Source: Anaerohabitans sp964387285 (lineage in GTDB: Bacteria; Zhuqueibacterota; Zhuqueibacteria; Residuimicrobiales; Residuimicrobiaceae). Taken from it: a stretch of DNA of 64,000 nt. The notes beneath the pieces are model-generated. The model was given only the letters and a program-made list of their open reading frames with translations, was not told the DNA's origin and made no database searches. This document shows, piece by piece, positions 21,327 to 31,034 of this stretch. The position numbers were made by a program, and so were the translations under genes. Every line of letters begins with the position of its first letter. Positions within the stretch are counted from its first letter, which is position 1. The stretch lies in assembly GCA_964387285.1 (NCBI GenBank), contig CAYLWO010000003.1, positions 1-64,000 on the forward strand. Direction: 5' to 3'.

Positions 21327-24149
21327 TTATTGCACCGGAAACACAGTTTCCTCTTCATGAAATCCCTTTTCCACAATCGTGTCTTTGTTGAAAATCGCCC
21401 AGGACGGCAGATACTGATTACGCCTGGTCATCTGATGCAACTGCAAACTGCTGTTGGCCAGCCAGAGGAAAACCGCCCGGTTTTCATTCCAGGGATTGGG
21501 CAGAGCGACAAAAAGACCGTCGTCAGGATGGCTATAGGTTTTTCCCTGCCAGATAAAAAAATTCTTGCCGGTTTTAATTTGCAGTTTCTCACAGAGTTTT
21601 TCCATAAGACTGTTGTCAGCCGGACCACCGAGTACAATGCAATGCGAGGCAGCCAAGTCAGTTGGGCTGCAATCGCCATCCGGTTGCACGGGCAGAAGAT
21701 CTTCGGTAAACGCATCCGCCAAAACGGTTTGATAGCGTAAGGCCAGCGTATGCTGTGCTTCCTGNNNNNNNNNNNNNNNNNNNNNNNNNNNNNNNNNNNN
21801 NNNNNNNNNNNNNNNNNNNNNNNNNNNNNNNNNNNNNNNNNNNNNNNNNNNNNNNNNNNNNNNNAGCTGAGAAAATTTCTTATTGCCCAGCTGCAAACGC
21901 AATTGATGCAAGGCAAAGACGCCACGGATGCGCGAGCTCAAATAGTCCTTATAACGATCATAACGTCGTTGTGCAGCACCAGGCGCCAGGCTGCCTTCAC
22001 GACTGATATTAAACAACAACCGGTTGTTGATTTCTGCCAATTGGTCGCGTAGATAGGGCTGCGCCTTTTCGACTGATGCCGGTAAATTGTTAAGCATATG
22101 CCAATAAGCTGCAGTGGCGCTGACAAACCATTGATCCGCTTCGGTCGCAGGATAAACCGTGTTGCTCCACAAAAGCTTTTTGTCGAACCGCGCCCATTCA
22201 GCCGGCCATTCCGGTTTTTTCATCACAGACATCCCTGTCGTATCTTTATCAGCTTTGTGCCATTTTTGCAATTGCTCACATACATAAATCGGATTGACGG
22301 CCGAATAACCCAGCGTCAGATGCGGAATAGCGTTGACGATATCGGGCATGAGGCGGCTGTTGCCATCCGGATATTTTTCACGCAAGGTGACCTTGCCGTA
22401 ATGAGCCCAGAACATTAAATGCTCGGCCATGTCCGATGTGGTTACTTTGCCGTCGCAGGCATGGGGCCGATTGATGGGGGATGAGGCCAGAAAGCGCGCG
22501 GCCGTGACTGCATCCATTTTGCCTTTTTGTTTTTCATACCATTGAAAAAAAGCCAGATCACGATTGCTGTTGCTGTAGATAATGTCCACCGGCGCATTGC
22601 GCGCATCAGGTACATACTCTTTGCGCACCTCGGGGTCTTTGGCGTTGTTGACGCTCCACAAAAAGCCTTCGGTATTGCCGGGAAAATCCTTTTTCCCGCT
22701 GCGCCACAATTTGCATTTTTTTGTGCCTAACAGCAGAATGGCGATCTCGTTGCTCTTGCGGTCCGCAATGAGCCAGTCGTTGGTGTACAGGCCGTTATTG
22801 CGTTCGGTGAGAATTTTCACCGCTTCGTCGATAGAGTTGCCGTACTGCGCGGCCTTGCGAATACGGTTGGATTGCGGTGTGCCGTTGACGTCAAAGGGCG
22901 TTTGCATGACCGTGGTTTCACCGATCATGATGCCGGCCCGATTGATATAAAAGTCGGCGCCGGAATGGATGCCGCCCGGAAACGTTTCATAGACCAGGCG
23001 ATGGCCCTGGCTCGGTATTACATCGCAAAGGACGTTCCAGTGCACGCCGGTGTAACCGCCCCACATGAACAGTTGGCCGAAAACGATTTTCCCGTCCGCG
23101 CTGGCCGGACCATTGGCCAAAAAAGAGGAGCATTTATGTAATTTTTCTGCGGCATTGATCTCTTCTTCCTCCACGCGAAAGGAGCGGCCGCTGAGCGGGT
23201 GGGCTGTTTTGTTCAAAGCGCCGGTCATTTGACCGAGATCTACATCGGAATTCAGGGTTGCTATGTCAAGCAGATCTAAAGACCGGTCGTACAGTTTAAC
23301 GCCGGCTTTATTAACGCCGTCGCTAATGCCGCGCATTTCCAGCAGATATTCTTCATCGTAGAGCCGCAACATCAAGGCATCGGTCATCTGCCGTTTCAAG
23401 GACCACGAGCCCTGGGGATTAGCGCCGTCGCCACGCACAGCCAGTTTCTCTATAAATGCGACAATTTCGTCAGCCAGCAGGTGACCGTATTGATAACCCC
23501 GTTGCCACGGTTCACCTTCAATATGAACGAATATCCAGCCCTTATCATAATAGCGGAAAGCAGGGCCAAACCATTGCACGGTTTCCATGGGTATCATTTC
23601 ACGAATATCCTCAACCGCAGTCAAGGTGACATCGTCAAACCACACCGTGCCGGTGGCCGGACCATTGTGGCCGAAACACAGCTCGATGCGATCCTGTTTA
23701 CGGGTGGCGAAAAATAACAGGCTGACGGATTGCCACTCTTGAGTTCCTGAAATCGACACACTGTGTTCAGTGAAGGGCATCGAATTCATGCGCAGAGTTG
23801 CGGTTGCAGGCGTCGGGTAACGCGTAGACCGGTCGGTCGTGGCATTTTGGGTTTTAATCCAGGCAGTGAGACGATAGAGTTGTCCCATTTGCAAAGCGAT
23901 TTCACGTGACAGCACACGCGTTTCTGCTGCAGCGTCGTGTTGTATGACAAGACAAACGCGACCTTCAAGAGCTATGGTGAGATCGCTCCGCACCAGAGAA
24001 GCAGCCGTGTTCTCAATTGTCCATCCAGCCGGGAGATTTTGCGAAACCTGTTCAAATCCAGGATTGACAACAACCGGTCCATTATCCAGACAGTATAAAC
24101 TCTGTCGGCACACGACCAGAAACGCGAATAAAAAACAAGTTCTTTTCAT
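21327..24149 (-). CDS. C45-like N-terminal-nucleophile hydrolase with carbohydrate-binding-like domain (interrupted by gap)
   Basis: A secreted protein of about 940 residues across an assembly gap. The signal peptide (residues 1-20 from the ATG at 24149) is followed by a CBM4/9-like beta-sandwich (about 25-180). Then comes an Ntn-hydrolase region with HKCSSFLANGP, whose Cys (about residue 340) is the candidate nucleophile, and FGQLFMWGG, YTNDWLIADRKSNEIA as in peptidase C45/acyltransferase and phospholipase-B-like families. These enzymes cleave or form amide bonds of acylated substrates. The 100 Ns fall in the C-terminal third, so the total length and the frame across the gap are uncertain. 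The ATG at 24149 is preferred because the upstream ATG at 24176 overlaps the previous gene. Confidence 0.7.
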   Translation of the reverse strand: MKRTCFLFAFLVVCRQSLYCLDNGPVVVNPGFEQVSQNLPAGWTIENTAASLVRSDLTIALEGRVCLVIQHDAAAETRVLSREIALQMGQLYRLTAWIKTQNATTDRSTRYPTPATATLRMNSMPFTEHSVSISGTQEWQSVSLLFFATRKQDRIELCFGHNGPATGTVWFDDVTLTAVEDIREMIPMETVQWFGPAFRYYDKGWIFVHIEGEPWQRGYQYGHLLADEIVAFIEKLAVRGDGANPQGSWSLKRQMTDALMLRLYDEEYLLEMRGISDGVNKAGVKLYDRSLDLLDIATLNSDVDLGQMTGALNKTAHPLSGRSFRVEEEEINAAEKLHKCSSFLANGPASADGKIVFGQLFMWGGYTGVHWNVLCDVIPSQGHRLVYETFPGGIHSGADFYINRAGIMIGETTVMQTPFDVNGTPQSNRIRKAAQYGNSIDEAVKILTERNNGLYTNDWLIADRKSNEIAILLLGTKKCKLWRSGKKDFPGNTEGFLWSVNNAKDPEVRKEYVPDARNAPVDIIYSNSNRDLAFFQWYEKQKGKMDAVTAARFLASSPINRPHACDGKVTTSDMAEHLMFWAHYGKVTLREKYPDGNSRLMPDIVNAIPHLTLGYSAVNPIYVCEQLQKWHKADKDTTGMSVMKKPEWPAEWARFDKKLLWSNTVYPATEADQWFVSATAAYWHMLNNLPASVEKAQPYLRDQLAEINNRLLFNISREGSLAPGAAQRRYDRYKDYLSSRIRGVFALHQLRLQLGNKKFSQXXXXXXXXXXXXXXXXXXXXXXXXXXXXXXXXXXQEAQHTLALRYQTVLADAFTEDLLPVQPDGDCSPTDLAASHCIVLGGPADNSLMEKLCEKLQIKTGKNFFIWQGKTYSHPDDGLFVALPNPWNENRAVFLWLANSSLQLHQMTRRNQYLPSWAIFNKDTIVEKGFHEEETVFPVQ
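21765..21864. other. Assembly gap of 100 N
   Basis: Exactly 100 Ns, the usual placeholder for a gap of unknown size. It interrupts the C45-like hydrolase gene, so the residues there cannot be read. Confidence 0.99.
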
Positions 24150-24165
24150 GCCAGGATATCCCTGT

Positions 24166-24996
24166 TTAGTGTGCATTCTGTTGCAGTAAAAACGATTTTA
24201 GATCCGTCAACTTGTCGGTGTTGATCAAATCAACGCCGCTGTCATACAATACTTTCCACAAAGCTGTTTGATCACCGGTAGAATCCACATCGGTCGCCCA
24301 GAAGCGGATTTTGCGTCCATCAAGATGCGCCTGATTGATGATGTAATCCAGTCTGATCTTTTCGGTCTGCGGCAGGGCGCCGTGACCGCGCCAGGTAAAG
24401 TGATCGGTCCATTTGTCGCTGATAACGGCCATGAGCGCGGAGCTACACTCACTATGCAGATCGGTCAGTCGGCCATCCCAGGTCGCATAGCGTTTTTTAT
24501 TCTCATTTAATTTATCTTTTGGGCGATTGCCGGAGAGAATGACCGACAGAGCTCTTTGTTTATATTTTTGCTCCCCATATTCGGTAAACATTTTTTTATA
24601 CCGCCGCAGCAGCGGGTCAAGGACCGCATAGGTCGAGTCGGCGTCTGTCTTGATGTCGATAAACAGATAGCAGGGCGTATTTTTATCATACACAGCGCCG
24701 TTGTTTTTCTTGACGCGCGAGAGCAGAGGATCGAGATAGAGAGCGCGCAGGGTTCGCTCCGGTTTGATTTCCTCTTTGTTGTGACATACATACAGTTCAT
24801 TGTTCAGCACATGGACGTCTGCCTCGATGCTGGCAAAGCCGTGTTCCAAGGCGTCCAACAACGGACGAGCGTGGGCATAATCGTTGTGGCTGTGTGCCCG
24901 GGATAGGGCGATAGAGTTCTGCACGACAAGCTTGCTTGAGCAGCTGGTGAAGAACAAACTGAGAGAGAAAAGAAGAACAATTTTGCGCAGTTTCAT
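24166..24996 (-). CDS. GDPD-like phosphodiesterase lipoprotein
   Basis: A 276-residue lipoprotein with lipobox LFFTSC. The core resembles the glycerophosphodiester-phosphodiesterase/PI-PLC-like TIM barrel: RAHSHNDYAHARPLLDALEHGF and IEADVHVLNNELYVCHN carry the catalytic-type His, Glu and Asp, while YLFIDIKTD and FWATDVDS complete the barrel. The family cleaves phosphodiester head groups or related lipids. The ATG at 24996 is used since a TTG two codons earlier has no better ribosome site. It overlaps, or directly precedes, the C45-like gene and is probably co-transcribed with it. Confidence 0.8.
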   Translation of the reverse strand: MKLRKIVLLFSLSLFFTSCSSKLVVQNSIALSRAHSHNDYAHARPLLDALEHGFASIEADVHVLNNELYVCHNKEEIKPERTLRALYLDPLLSRVKKNNGAVYDKNTPCYLFIDIKTDADSTYAVLDPLLRRYKKMFTEYGEQKYKQRALSVILSGNRPKDKLNENKKRYATWDGRLTDLHSECSSALMAVISDKWTDHFTWRGHGALPQTEKIRLDYIINQAHLDGRKIRFWATDVDSTGDQTALWKVLYDSGVDLINTDKLTDLKSFLLQQNAH

Positions 24997-25200
24997 AGTC
25001 AATCAGTTTAATTTCGGATCAGTGAAATGTAGAACATATTTGCTAAAAAATCAATACCAGAGTGGAGCCATTTATAAATAGAGGAGATAGTTACGGTAAA
25101 GAACAGCAGGTAAGATGTCCATATTGATATTTTTTTATGGTTTTTTATAAAGAAATTAATCACATTGGAGTATCTGATTTAATTTTGGGAGATATCGGGT

Positions 25201-28200
25201 ATGTTTGAAAAGATCTTTATGCTTTGTTTTCTGATGTTTTGTTTCACGACTTGCTTAGCGATGTCGACAAAATCCGCGGCACAATCATTACGTTGCGAAC
25301 ATTTAAAGAATCCGCAGGGCGTGGAAAGAAAGCAGCCGCGGCTCAGTTGGCTGATGCAGCCCATTGAGAACGCACACGATCAGGCCACGACGGCCTATCG
25401 TATTCTCGTGGCCAGCAACTCGGCGTTGCTGGCTCGTGATCAGGGCGATCTGTGGGATTCCGGAAAAATAGCCGGAGCGCAACCTATAACCGTGGTTTAT
25501 CAGGGCAAACCGCTGACCAGCCTGTCGACCTGTTGGTGGAAGGTCAAGCTGTGGGATGAAAAAAAACGAGAATTGGCCTGGAGCGAACCGGCGTTCTGGA
25601 GCATGGGTGTTCTGGACGATAAAGAGTGGCAGGGCGATTGGATCGGCTATCGATCGCCGCTGCCGCCGGATCCCTTTCGCGGACAGTGGTTTGACCAGGC
25701 ACGCTGGATATGGCACGCAGACGACGATGCAAAAAATCCACCGGCTGAAACACGGTTTTTTCGTCGTGTGTTTACCATCGATGAAAAACAAAATCCGCAA
25801 TGGGCGCAGCTGATTTGCACGGCCAACGATGCGTTTCAATTATGGGTTAACGGGCGCCTGTTGACGCCGCAAAAAATTGTCTTTGACGGCGCAGACGCCA
25901 TTCCGCGTTTCGACCTTTTGCCGTTTCTCAAAACCGGCGACAATGAAATCATGATGACGGCGGAAAAATTCAAACCGGTTTTCAGTCTGCGCAGCATCCG
26001 TCCGTTAGCCGGCCTGATTGTAGTGATAAAAATCGATACGACCACTATTCTAACAGACTCTCAGTGGCAATGCAGCAAGACAAAAGATGGGCCGTGGTCT
26101 GCGGCAGCCGATTTGGCGCCGGCCTCCAGTCATTGGCGTCATATGCCGGGCTGGCGGCAATTGCATCCCAGTCCGATTTTTCGCAAAGCTTTTGTGGCTA
26201 AAAAATCCATAACCGATGCCAAGATCGTCATCTCAGGTTTGGGTTATTATGAGTTATACTGCAACGGTCATCGCGTGGGCGATCGTTCACTTGATCCGTT
26301 GTTTTCCAACTATGATCATCGAGTTTCCTATATTTGCTACGACGTTACTAAACAAATACAAACCGGCGACAACGCGCTGGCAGTCATGCTCGGCAACGGC
26401 TGGTACAACATGCACACGCGCGCCACCTGGGATTTTGATCGCGCGCCGTGGCGGGACGAACCCAAAGCGCGCGTCATGCTGAAACTGGTTTATGAAGACG
26501 GTTCGGTCCAATGGATCAAGAGCGACCAAACCTGGCGCGCCAACACCGGCCCGGTTTTACTGGACGGCATTCATAACGGTGAAGTGTATGATGCCCGTCT
26601 GGAAAGAGAAGGATGGACCCAGGTCGGTTTTAACGATCAACAGTGGCCGTTCGCAGAACCCGCCAAGCCGCCTAGAGGTCGCTTAAGCGGTCAAATCATG
26701 CCGGGTATGAGGGTTATGGAAACTATAACACCGACAAAAATAACCGAACCTGTTGCCGGTGTTTATGTTGTGGACATGGGACGCAACATGGCTGGTTGGG
26801 CGCGCATTAAAGTCAGCGGGCCGGAGGGCACGCGCATTCGTCTGCGTTTCGATGAACGGCTGGATTCCTTGGGCCGGGTGAATCAACTTTCCAACAGCCG
26901 CTATATGTTTCAGGGACCTTTTCAAACCGACGATTATATCCTCAAAGGCAAAGGAGTGGAAACCTGGGAACCTCGTTTCACGCACCACGGGTTCCGTTAT
27001 GTGGAAATTACCGGCTGGCCGGGCAAACCAACTCCTGAGCAGATCACCGGCTGCGTCGTGCATACGGCTTACGAGCGCACCGGACGCTTTGTCTGTTCCG
27101 ATACTTTGTTAAATACCATAGCCGAGATAACGGATAACGCTTACGGCAGCAATTTTGTCGGTTATCCCACGGACTGTCCGCAGCGGGAGAAAAACGGTTG
27201 GACCGGCGACGCTCATCTGGCCATGGAACAAGCCATGTACAACTATAACAACATCAGCGGTTATGAAAGTTTTTGTCGCGAGTTGACCGACAACCGCACT
27301 GCAGAGGGCGACTTGCCAGGCATCGTGCCCACCGGCGGCTGGGGTTTTCATCCGGATAATGGACCGGGCTGGGGCAGTGCGGCTGTAATCATTCCCTGGT
27401 ATCTCTATCTTTACACCGGCGATGTACAGATACTTGCGGATCATTATCATTTGATGAAGGGTTATGTTGATTTTCTGCATCAGCACTTTCCAGATCATAT
27501 CGTTGAAATGTGCCGCGGCGACTGGGTATATATTCATACCCAAACGCCACCCCGTGTTACATCGACAGCGCTGTATTATTATGACGCCACGCTGCTGGCT
27601 CGGACAGCAGCGGTGTTGCAGAAAAAAGAGGAGGCGGCATTTTATCAAAAATTAGCAGATGAAATAAAAAAGGTTTTCCATGAACGCTTTTATCAGGGAC
27701 AGGGAGTGTTTGAACCGGGCAGTCAGACGGCGCTGTCCATGTCTTTATATTATGGTTTAACGCCGGATCCTGAAAAAAAGGCGGTCAGCGCTGCTCTGGC
27801 CAATGCCGTGCATCAAGCCAGGGATCATATTGATTGCGGATTTCTCGGCATGAAAGCGCTTTTTCAGGCGTTGAGTGAAAATGGCTTTCACGGTCTTGCG
27901 TTCAAAGTCGCGACGCAGCACGACTTTCCCGGTTATGGCGATTGGATCAGTCGCGGCGCCACCACTTTGTGGGAGGATTGGACCGATACCGAAGGTTCGC
28001 TCAATCATGCTGCGTTGGGTGATATTGTCACGTGGTTTTATCGTTCCTTGGCCGGAATTAATGCAGACCCGGAGCAGCCGGGTTTTCGCCGAATGGTTAT
28101 TCGCCCCAGGCCTGTGGGTGGATTGGGTTTTGTACGCAGTAAAATAGAATCACCTTTCGGCACTATCATCAGCAACTGGCAGATCAACGCGGGACGGTTT

Positions 28201-28311
28201 ACGTTGCAGCTGACGGTACCGCCCAATACAACAGCGCTGGTAGCATTACCGGATGGATCCCATAGAACAGTCGGCTCTGGAACCAGATCATTTTCATGTC
28301 GTTTACAATAA
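25201..28311 (+). CDS. Alpha-L-rhamnosidase, GH78
   Basis: A 1036-residue secreted GH78 enzyme that removes terminal alpha-L-rhamnose from polysaccharides or glycosides. A signal peptide (residues 1-20) precedes beta-sandwich domains (SLRCEHLKNPQGVERKQPRLSW is the standard N-terminal block). The (alpha/alpha)6 catalytic domain follows from about 620, with YPTDCPQREKNGWTGDAH near 655-672 (inverting catalytic acid region), and later GDIVTWFYRSLAGI and the C-terminal sandwich. Neighbouring PL11-like and GH29 genes agree with a rhamnose- and fucose-containing substrate. GGGAG and ATATCGGGT precede the ATG. Confidence 0.96.
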   Translation: MFEKIFMLCFLMFCFTTCLAMSTKSAAQSLRCEHLKNPQGVERKQPRLSWLMQPIENAHDQATTAYRILVASNSALLARDQGDLWDSGKIAGAQPITVVYQGKPLTSLSTCWWKVKLWDEKKRELAWSEPAFWSMGVLDDKEWQGDWIGYRSPLPPDPFRGQWFDQARWIWHADDDAKNPPAETRFFRRVFTIDEKQNPQWAQLICTANDAFQLWVNGRLLTPQKIVFDGADAIPRFDLLPFLKTGDNEIMMTAEKFKPVFSLRSIRPLAGLIVVIKIDTTTILTDSQWQCSKTKDGPWSAAADLAPASSHWRHMPGWRQLHPSPIFRKAFVAKKSITDAKIVISGLGYYELYCNGHRVGDRSLDPLFSNYDHRVSYICYDVTKQIQTGDNALAVMLGNGWYNMHTRATWDFDRAPWRDEPKARVMLKLVYEDGSVQWIKSDQTWRANTGPVLLDGIHNGEVYDARLEREGWTQVGFNDQQWPFAEPAKPPRGRLSGQIMPGMRVMETITPTKITEPVAGVYVVDMGRNMAGWARIKVSGPEGTRIRLRFDERLDSLGRVNQLSNSRYMFQGPFQTDDYILKGKGVETWEPRFTHHGFRYVEITGWPGKPTPEQITGCVVHTAYERTGRFVCSDTLLNTIAEITDNAYGSNFVGYPTDCPQREKNGWTGDAHLAMEQAMYNYNNISGYESFCRELTDNRTAEGDLPGIVPTGGWGFHPDNGPGWGSAAVIIPWYLYLYTGDVQILADHYHLMKGYVDFLHQHFPDHIVEMCRGDWVYIHTQTPPRVTSTALYYYDATLLARTAAVLQKKEEAAFYQKLADEIKKVFHERFYQGQGVFEPGSQTALSMSLYYGLTPDPEKKAVSAALANAVHQARDHIDCGFLGMKALFQALSENGFHGLAFKVATQHDFPGYGDWISRGATTLWEDWTDTEGSLNHAALGDIVTWFYRSLAGINADPEQPGFRRMVIRPRPVGGLGFVRSKIESPFGTIISNWQINAGRFTLQLTVPPNTTALVALPDGSHRTVGSGTRSFSCRLQ

Positions 28312-28312
28312 A

Positions 28313-28343
28313 GACCTCACAGGTTAGCAAAACCTGTGCGGTC
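28313..28343. terminator. Repeat hairpin GACCTCACAGG, copy 2
   Basis: GACCTCACAGGTT and AACCTGTGCGGTC pair with one mismatch, immediately after the rhamnosidase stop. Same family as 21290 and 46091. Confidence 0.6.
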
Positions 28344-28357
28344 TCTTCATATCCCAA

Positions 28358-28386
28358 AATCGCCGAAAAGGCGATTTTTTTTTTTT
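28358..28386 (+). terminator. Rho-independent terminator of the rhamnosidase gene
   Basis: AATCGCC and GGCGATT form a 7-bp stem with a GAAAA loop, followed by a run of twelve T. This is a strong intrinsic terminator. Confidence 0.85.
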
Positions 28387-28477
28387 GGAATAATTCTGCC
28401 ATTCTGTTGTCTAATGAGTAGAAAAAGGAGAGAATAGATCACTGAACAGCCACGCGATAAAACAAGAGCCGGCCGCC

Positions 28478-29032
28478 ATGCAAAGCGAAGCGGAACTTTT
28501 ATCATCCTGTAGGGCAGGGGATGCGGAAGCATTCGTGGCGTTAATCCGTCGTTACGAGAAACGGGTTGCCGGAACGATTTACGGCATATTGGGTGATTGC
28601 CCCGAAGTGGATGATGTTGGCCAGGAGGTTTTTATCCGCTTTTTTCGCAACCTGGCGCAGTTCCGTGGCGAATGCAGTATAGCCACTTTTCTCACGCGCA
28701 TCGCCATCAATCTGTCGCTCAATGAACTAAAACGCCGCCGTCGCAAGCAGTGGATTTTCCCATCGTCGTTGGACGATGCGCAGCATGTCGCAGACAATGC
28801 AAAAAATCCGATGGAGGAAAAAGAGCTGCAGAAAATAATCGGGGATGCTGTTCAAAAGCTGCCGGAAAAATATCGTCTGGTAGTAATCCTGCGTTTAATG
28901 GAGAACCGTTCTATACGGGAAACAGCCGAGATTTTGCATGTTGCCGAAGGCACGATCATGTCGCGGCTGGCGCGGGCTCAGGAGCTGATGCGTCGGGAGT
29001 TGCATTTTGTTATGGGAGAACTCTATGAATAA
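28478..29032 (+). CDS. RNA polymerase sigma factor, ECF family
   Basis: A 184-residue extracytoplasmic-function sigma factor. Region 2 is seen in DDVGQEVFIRFFRNLAQFRG and region 4 in ENRSIRETAEILHVAEGTIMSRLARA. It redirects RNA polymerase to a stress regulon. The next gene overlaps it by 8 bases and encodes a likely anti-sigma factor, the usual arrangement. The promoter recognised is not known. Confidence 0.95.
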   Translation: MQSEAELLSSCRAGDAEAFVALIRRYEKRVAGTIYGILGDCPEVDDVGQEVFIRFFRNLAQFRGECSIATFLTRIAINLSLNELKRRRRKQWIFPSSLDDAQHVADNAKNPMEEKELQKIIGDAVQKLPEKYRLVVILRLMENRSIRETAEILHVAEGTIMSRLARAQELMRRELHFVMGELYE

Positions 29033-29438
29033 AATGATACGTAAACTTTTATACCGTTCTTTTGACGATCCGCTGGACAAACAGGAAAGAGAAATCCTCG
29101 ACCAGGCGTTGCATCAGTCTGAAGAACTGGCTGGCGAATATCGACAGATAGGCAACCTGCGCCGCCATCTGGCCCAGTCCAATGCCGCCGGGTTTAAACC
29201 GTTCTTTGCGGAACGGGTAGCAGCCCGACTGGTCAATCTGAACCGGCCGCAGGAAATTTTTTATACCTCGTTGTTTCGCACATTTCGACGCGTTCTGGCG
29301 GTGGCCGTTATCTGCCTTGTGGCCCTGGCGGCTTATGATCTTTATCAAGGACGTGAGAGTGCGGCCGCTGCAACCGCTGCTAATCTCGACGATATGGTGA
29401 CAACCGTATTTACGCCTTCGCTGGAGGATCTGTTATGA
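29025..29438 (+). CDS. Probable anti-sigma factor, single-pass membrane
   Basis: A 137-residue protein with a cytoplasmic helical N-terminus (RKLLYRSFDDPLDKQEREIL...) and a transmembrane helix near 88-107 (RRVLAVAVICLVALAAY). It lacks the zinc-binding HxxxCxxC motif of many anti-sigma factors. Position and overlap with the ECF gene indicate the function; direct sequence proof is weak. GGAGA precedes the ATG at 29025. Confidence 0.7.
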   Translation: MNKMIRKLLYRSFDDPLDKQEREILDQALHQSEELAGEYRQIGNLRRHLAQSNAAGFKPFFAERVAARLVNLNRPQEIFYTSLFRTFRRVLAVAVICLVALAAYDLYQGRESAAAATAANLDDMVTTVFTPSLEDLL

Positions 29439-29950
29439 CCATTCAGGTTAAATCGACTTTGATCATACTCGCTACTTTTCTATTGGGCATAGTGATCGGT
29501 TTTTTGGGTGATCGCTGGATGAGACGGCCGCCGCCGTTCAATGCGCAACAGATGCGCAAGCCGGAGGGATTTATCCAGTTTAATGAAAAAATGATACAGC
29601 CCACGGCTGCGCAAAAAGACACGGTGCATGCCATCCTCGCCAAATATTTTAAAAAGTTTAATGCTGCGAACGATTTACATCGGCAACAACTCACCGCTCT
29701 GATTGATTCCATGCATGCCGAGTTGTCGCCTATCCTGACAAAAGAACAACGTGAGCGATTTTTACATCGACGACCCGGCCTGCCGCCCAGGGGGTTCGGC
29801 AATGGTCCGGGATTTTTTCCACCTGGCGGCCCAGACGGTCCCAGGGGGCCAGGTGGTCCCAGGGATTCCGAACGAAATTTCAATAAATCAGATGAGTTTA
29901 GACCACCGCCGAAACCGGATCGGGAACCGTACGCCCCGGCAATGCCTTGA
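29435..29950 (+). CDS. Spy/CpxP-like periplasmic protein, membrane anchored
   Basis: A 171-residue protein with an N-terminal membrane helix (TLIILATFLLGIVIGFLGD), a helical region of about 80 residues containing LSPILTKEQRERFLHRR, typical of the LTxxQ-motif Spy/CpxP/heavy-metal-resistance group, and a Pro/Gly/Arg-rich low-complexity tail. Such proteins sense misfolded protein or metals in the periplasm. It overlaps the anti-sigma gene by four bases, so all three genes are one operon and the protein could be the sensor for the sigma/anti-sigma switch. Confidence 0.8.
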   Translation: MTIQVKSTLIILATFLLGIVIGFLGDRWMRRPPPFNAQQMRKPEGFIQFNEKMIQPTAAQKDTVHAILAKYFKKFNAANDLHRQQLTALIDSMHAELSPILTKEQRERFLHRRPGLPPRGFGNGPGFFPPGGPDGPRGPGGPRDSERNFNKSDEFRPPPKPDREPYAPAMP

Positions 29951-29971
29951 TGAAATATCTTATATTTGCGT

Positions 29972-31024
29972 ATGAACAACAGATCATTTACAGCAAATAA
30001 AAAATGGTGGTGTGGCGGCGGCCTGGCTCTCGCGCTGCTCTTTATCACGGTGCAATCCATGCAAAGCACCATTGCCGGATACGGTAAATTGTTGCCGGCG
30101 CAAATGGCTGTTCTGCAAAATAAGGACGGCTTGGTTTCCTTTTATACTATCAATTATGTAACTGGCAAACAGGAAGACTTGTGCGTTATACAGATTGAAC
30201 GCGGCGAGATGCTGCAATTGCATATGTCCCCTGCGCTGAACGACCAGCACATGATGACCCGGGATGATACGGTTGCCGTTATCAGAAGCAGCGCCACAGA
30301 GGAACAGATTGTCTTATTACGTGGTGAACTGCAGGTTGCGCAGGCTACCCTCGCAGCGGAACGAACGGGTGAAAAATCGGAGGTGATCGACTCCTATCGG
30401 CATCGCCTGGAATTGGCCCGATCCCAGATGCAAGCTAAAGAGCGCAGTCACCAGCGGATTGCTGAATTGTACAAGAAAGATTTAACCACTGCTGATCTGT
30501 ATGATATTTCCGCCAGTGAACTGGAGGCTTTAAAACTTGAGGCTAAAACAGCGCAATGCGATCTGAATGCCATCACCAGCGGCGTAAAACCCAGCATGCA
30601 ACATATGCTGCAATGTAAAGTTGCTGCGTTGGAGGATCAGCTGGCTGTGTTGCATGAGCATAAAAAGCGTCTGTCTCTGCTGGCGCCTTTTACCGGACGA
30701 CTCTCGACCTTTATCGCCTCAGATACCTTGTTGACCATTTCCGACTCTAGCCGGTACGTGGTATTGTTGCCGGTGCGTCTGGCCGATATGGAGGCGGTTC
30801 AACCCGGCGCCGTTGTGCATTGTCGCTTCGGTTCGAGGCAGCAGACCGCAGCCGGCGCGATATGCAAAATCAAGCGAGATATTTTTTATTTAAATTCACA
30901 ACCCATGGTAACCGCCGTCGCTGTTCTACAGCAACCTTACGGGGATTGGCCGGACGGCATGGTGTGCAAGTACGAGATCTCCTGCCATTCCCGCCTCACG
31001 CGCTTAATTTCAGCAGGACTATAG
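29972..31024 (+). CDS. HlyD-like membrane-fusion protein
   Basis: A 350-residue protein with one transmembrane helix near residues 13-31, a coiled-coil region (about 105-165 and 175-235, around EEQIVLLRGELQVAQATLAAE) and a barrel-sandwich-like C-terminus (LAPFTGRLSTFI). This matches the adaptor subunits of tripartite exporters. No ABC or RND partner is adjacent; it precedes a VTC-domain gene by 10 bases. Its exporter may be elsewhere, or it has been recruited to a different surface system. Confidence 0.7.
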   Translation: MNNRSFTANKKWWCGGGLALALLFITVQSMQSTIAGYGKLLPAQMAVLQNKDGLVSFYTINYVTGKQEDLCVIQIERGEMLQLHMSPALNDQHMMTRDDTVAVIRSSATEEQIVLLRGELQVAQATLAAERTGEKSEVIDSYRHRLELARSQMQAKERSHQRIAELYKKDLTTADLYDISASELEALKLEAKTAQCDLNAITSGVKPSMQHMLQCKVAALEDQLAVLHEHKKRLSLLAPFTGRLSTFIASDTLLTISDSSRYVVLLPVRLADMEAVQPGAVVHCRFGSRQQTAAGAICKIKRDIFYLNSQPMVTAVAVLQQPYGDWPDGMVCKYEISCHSRLTRLISAGL

Positions 31025-31034
31025 GAGAATTGAT

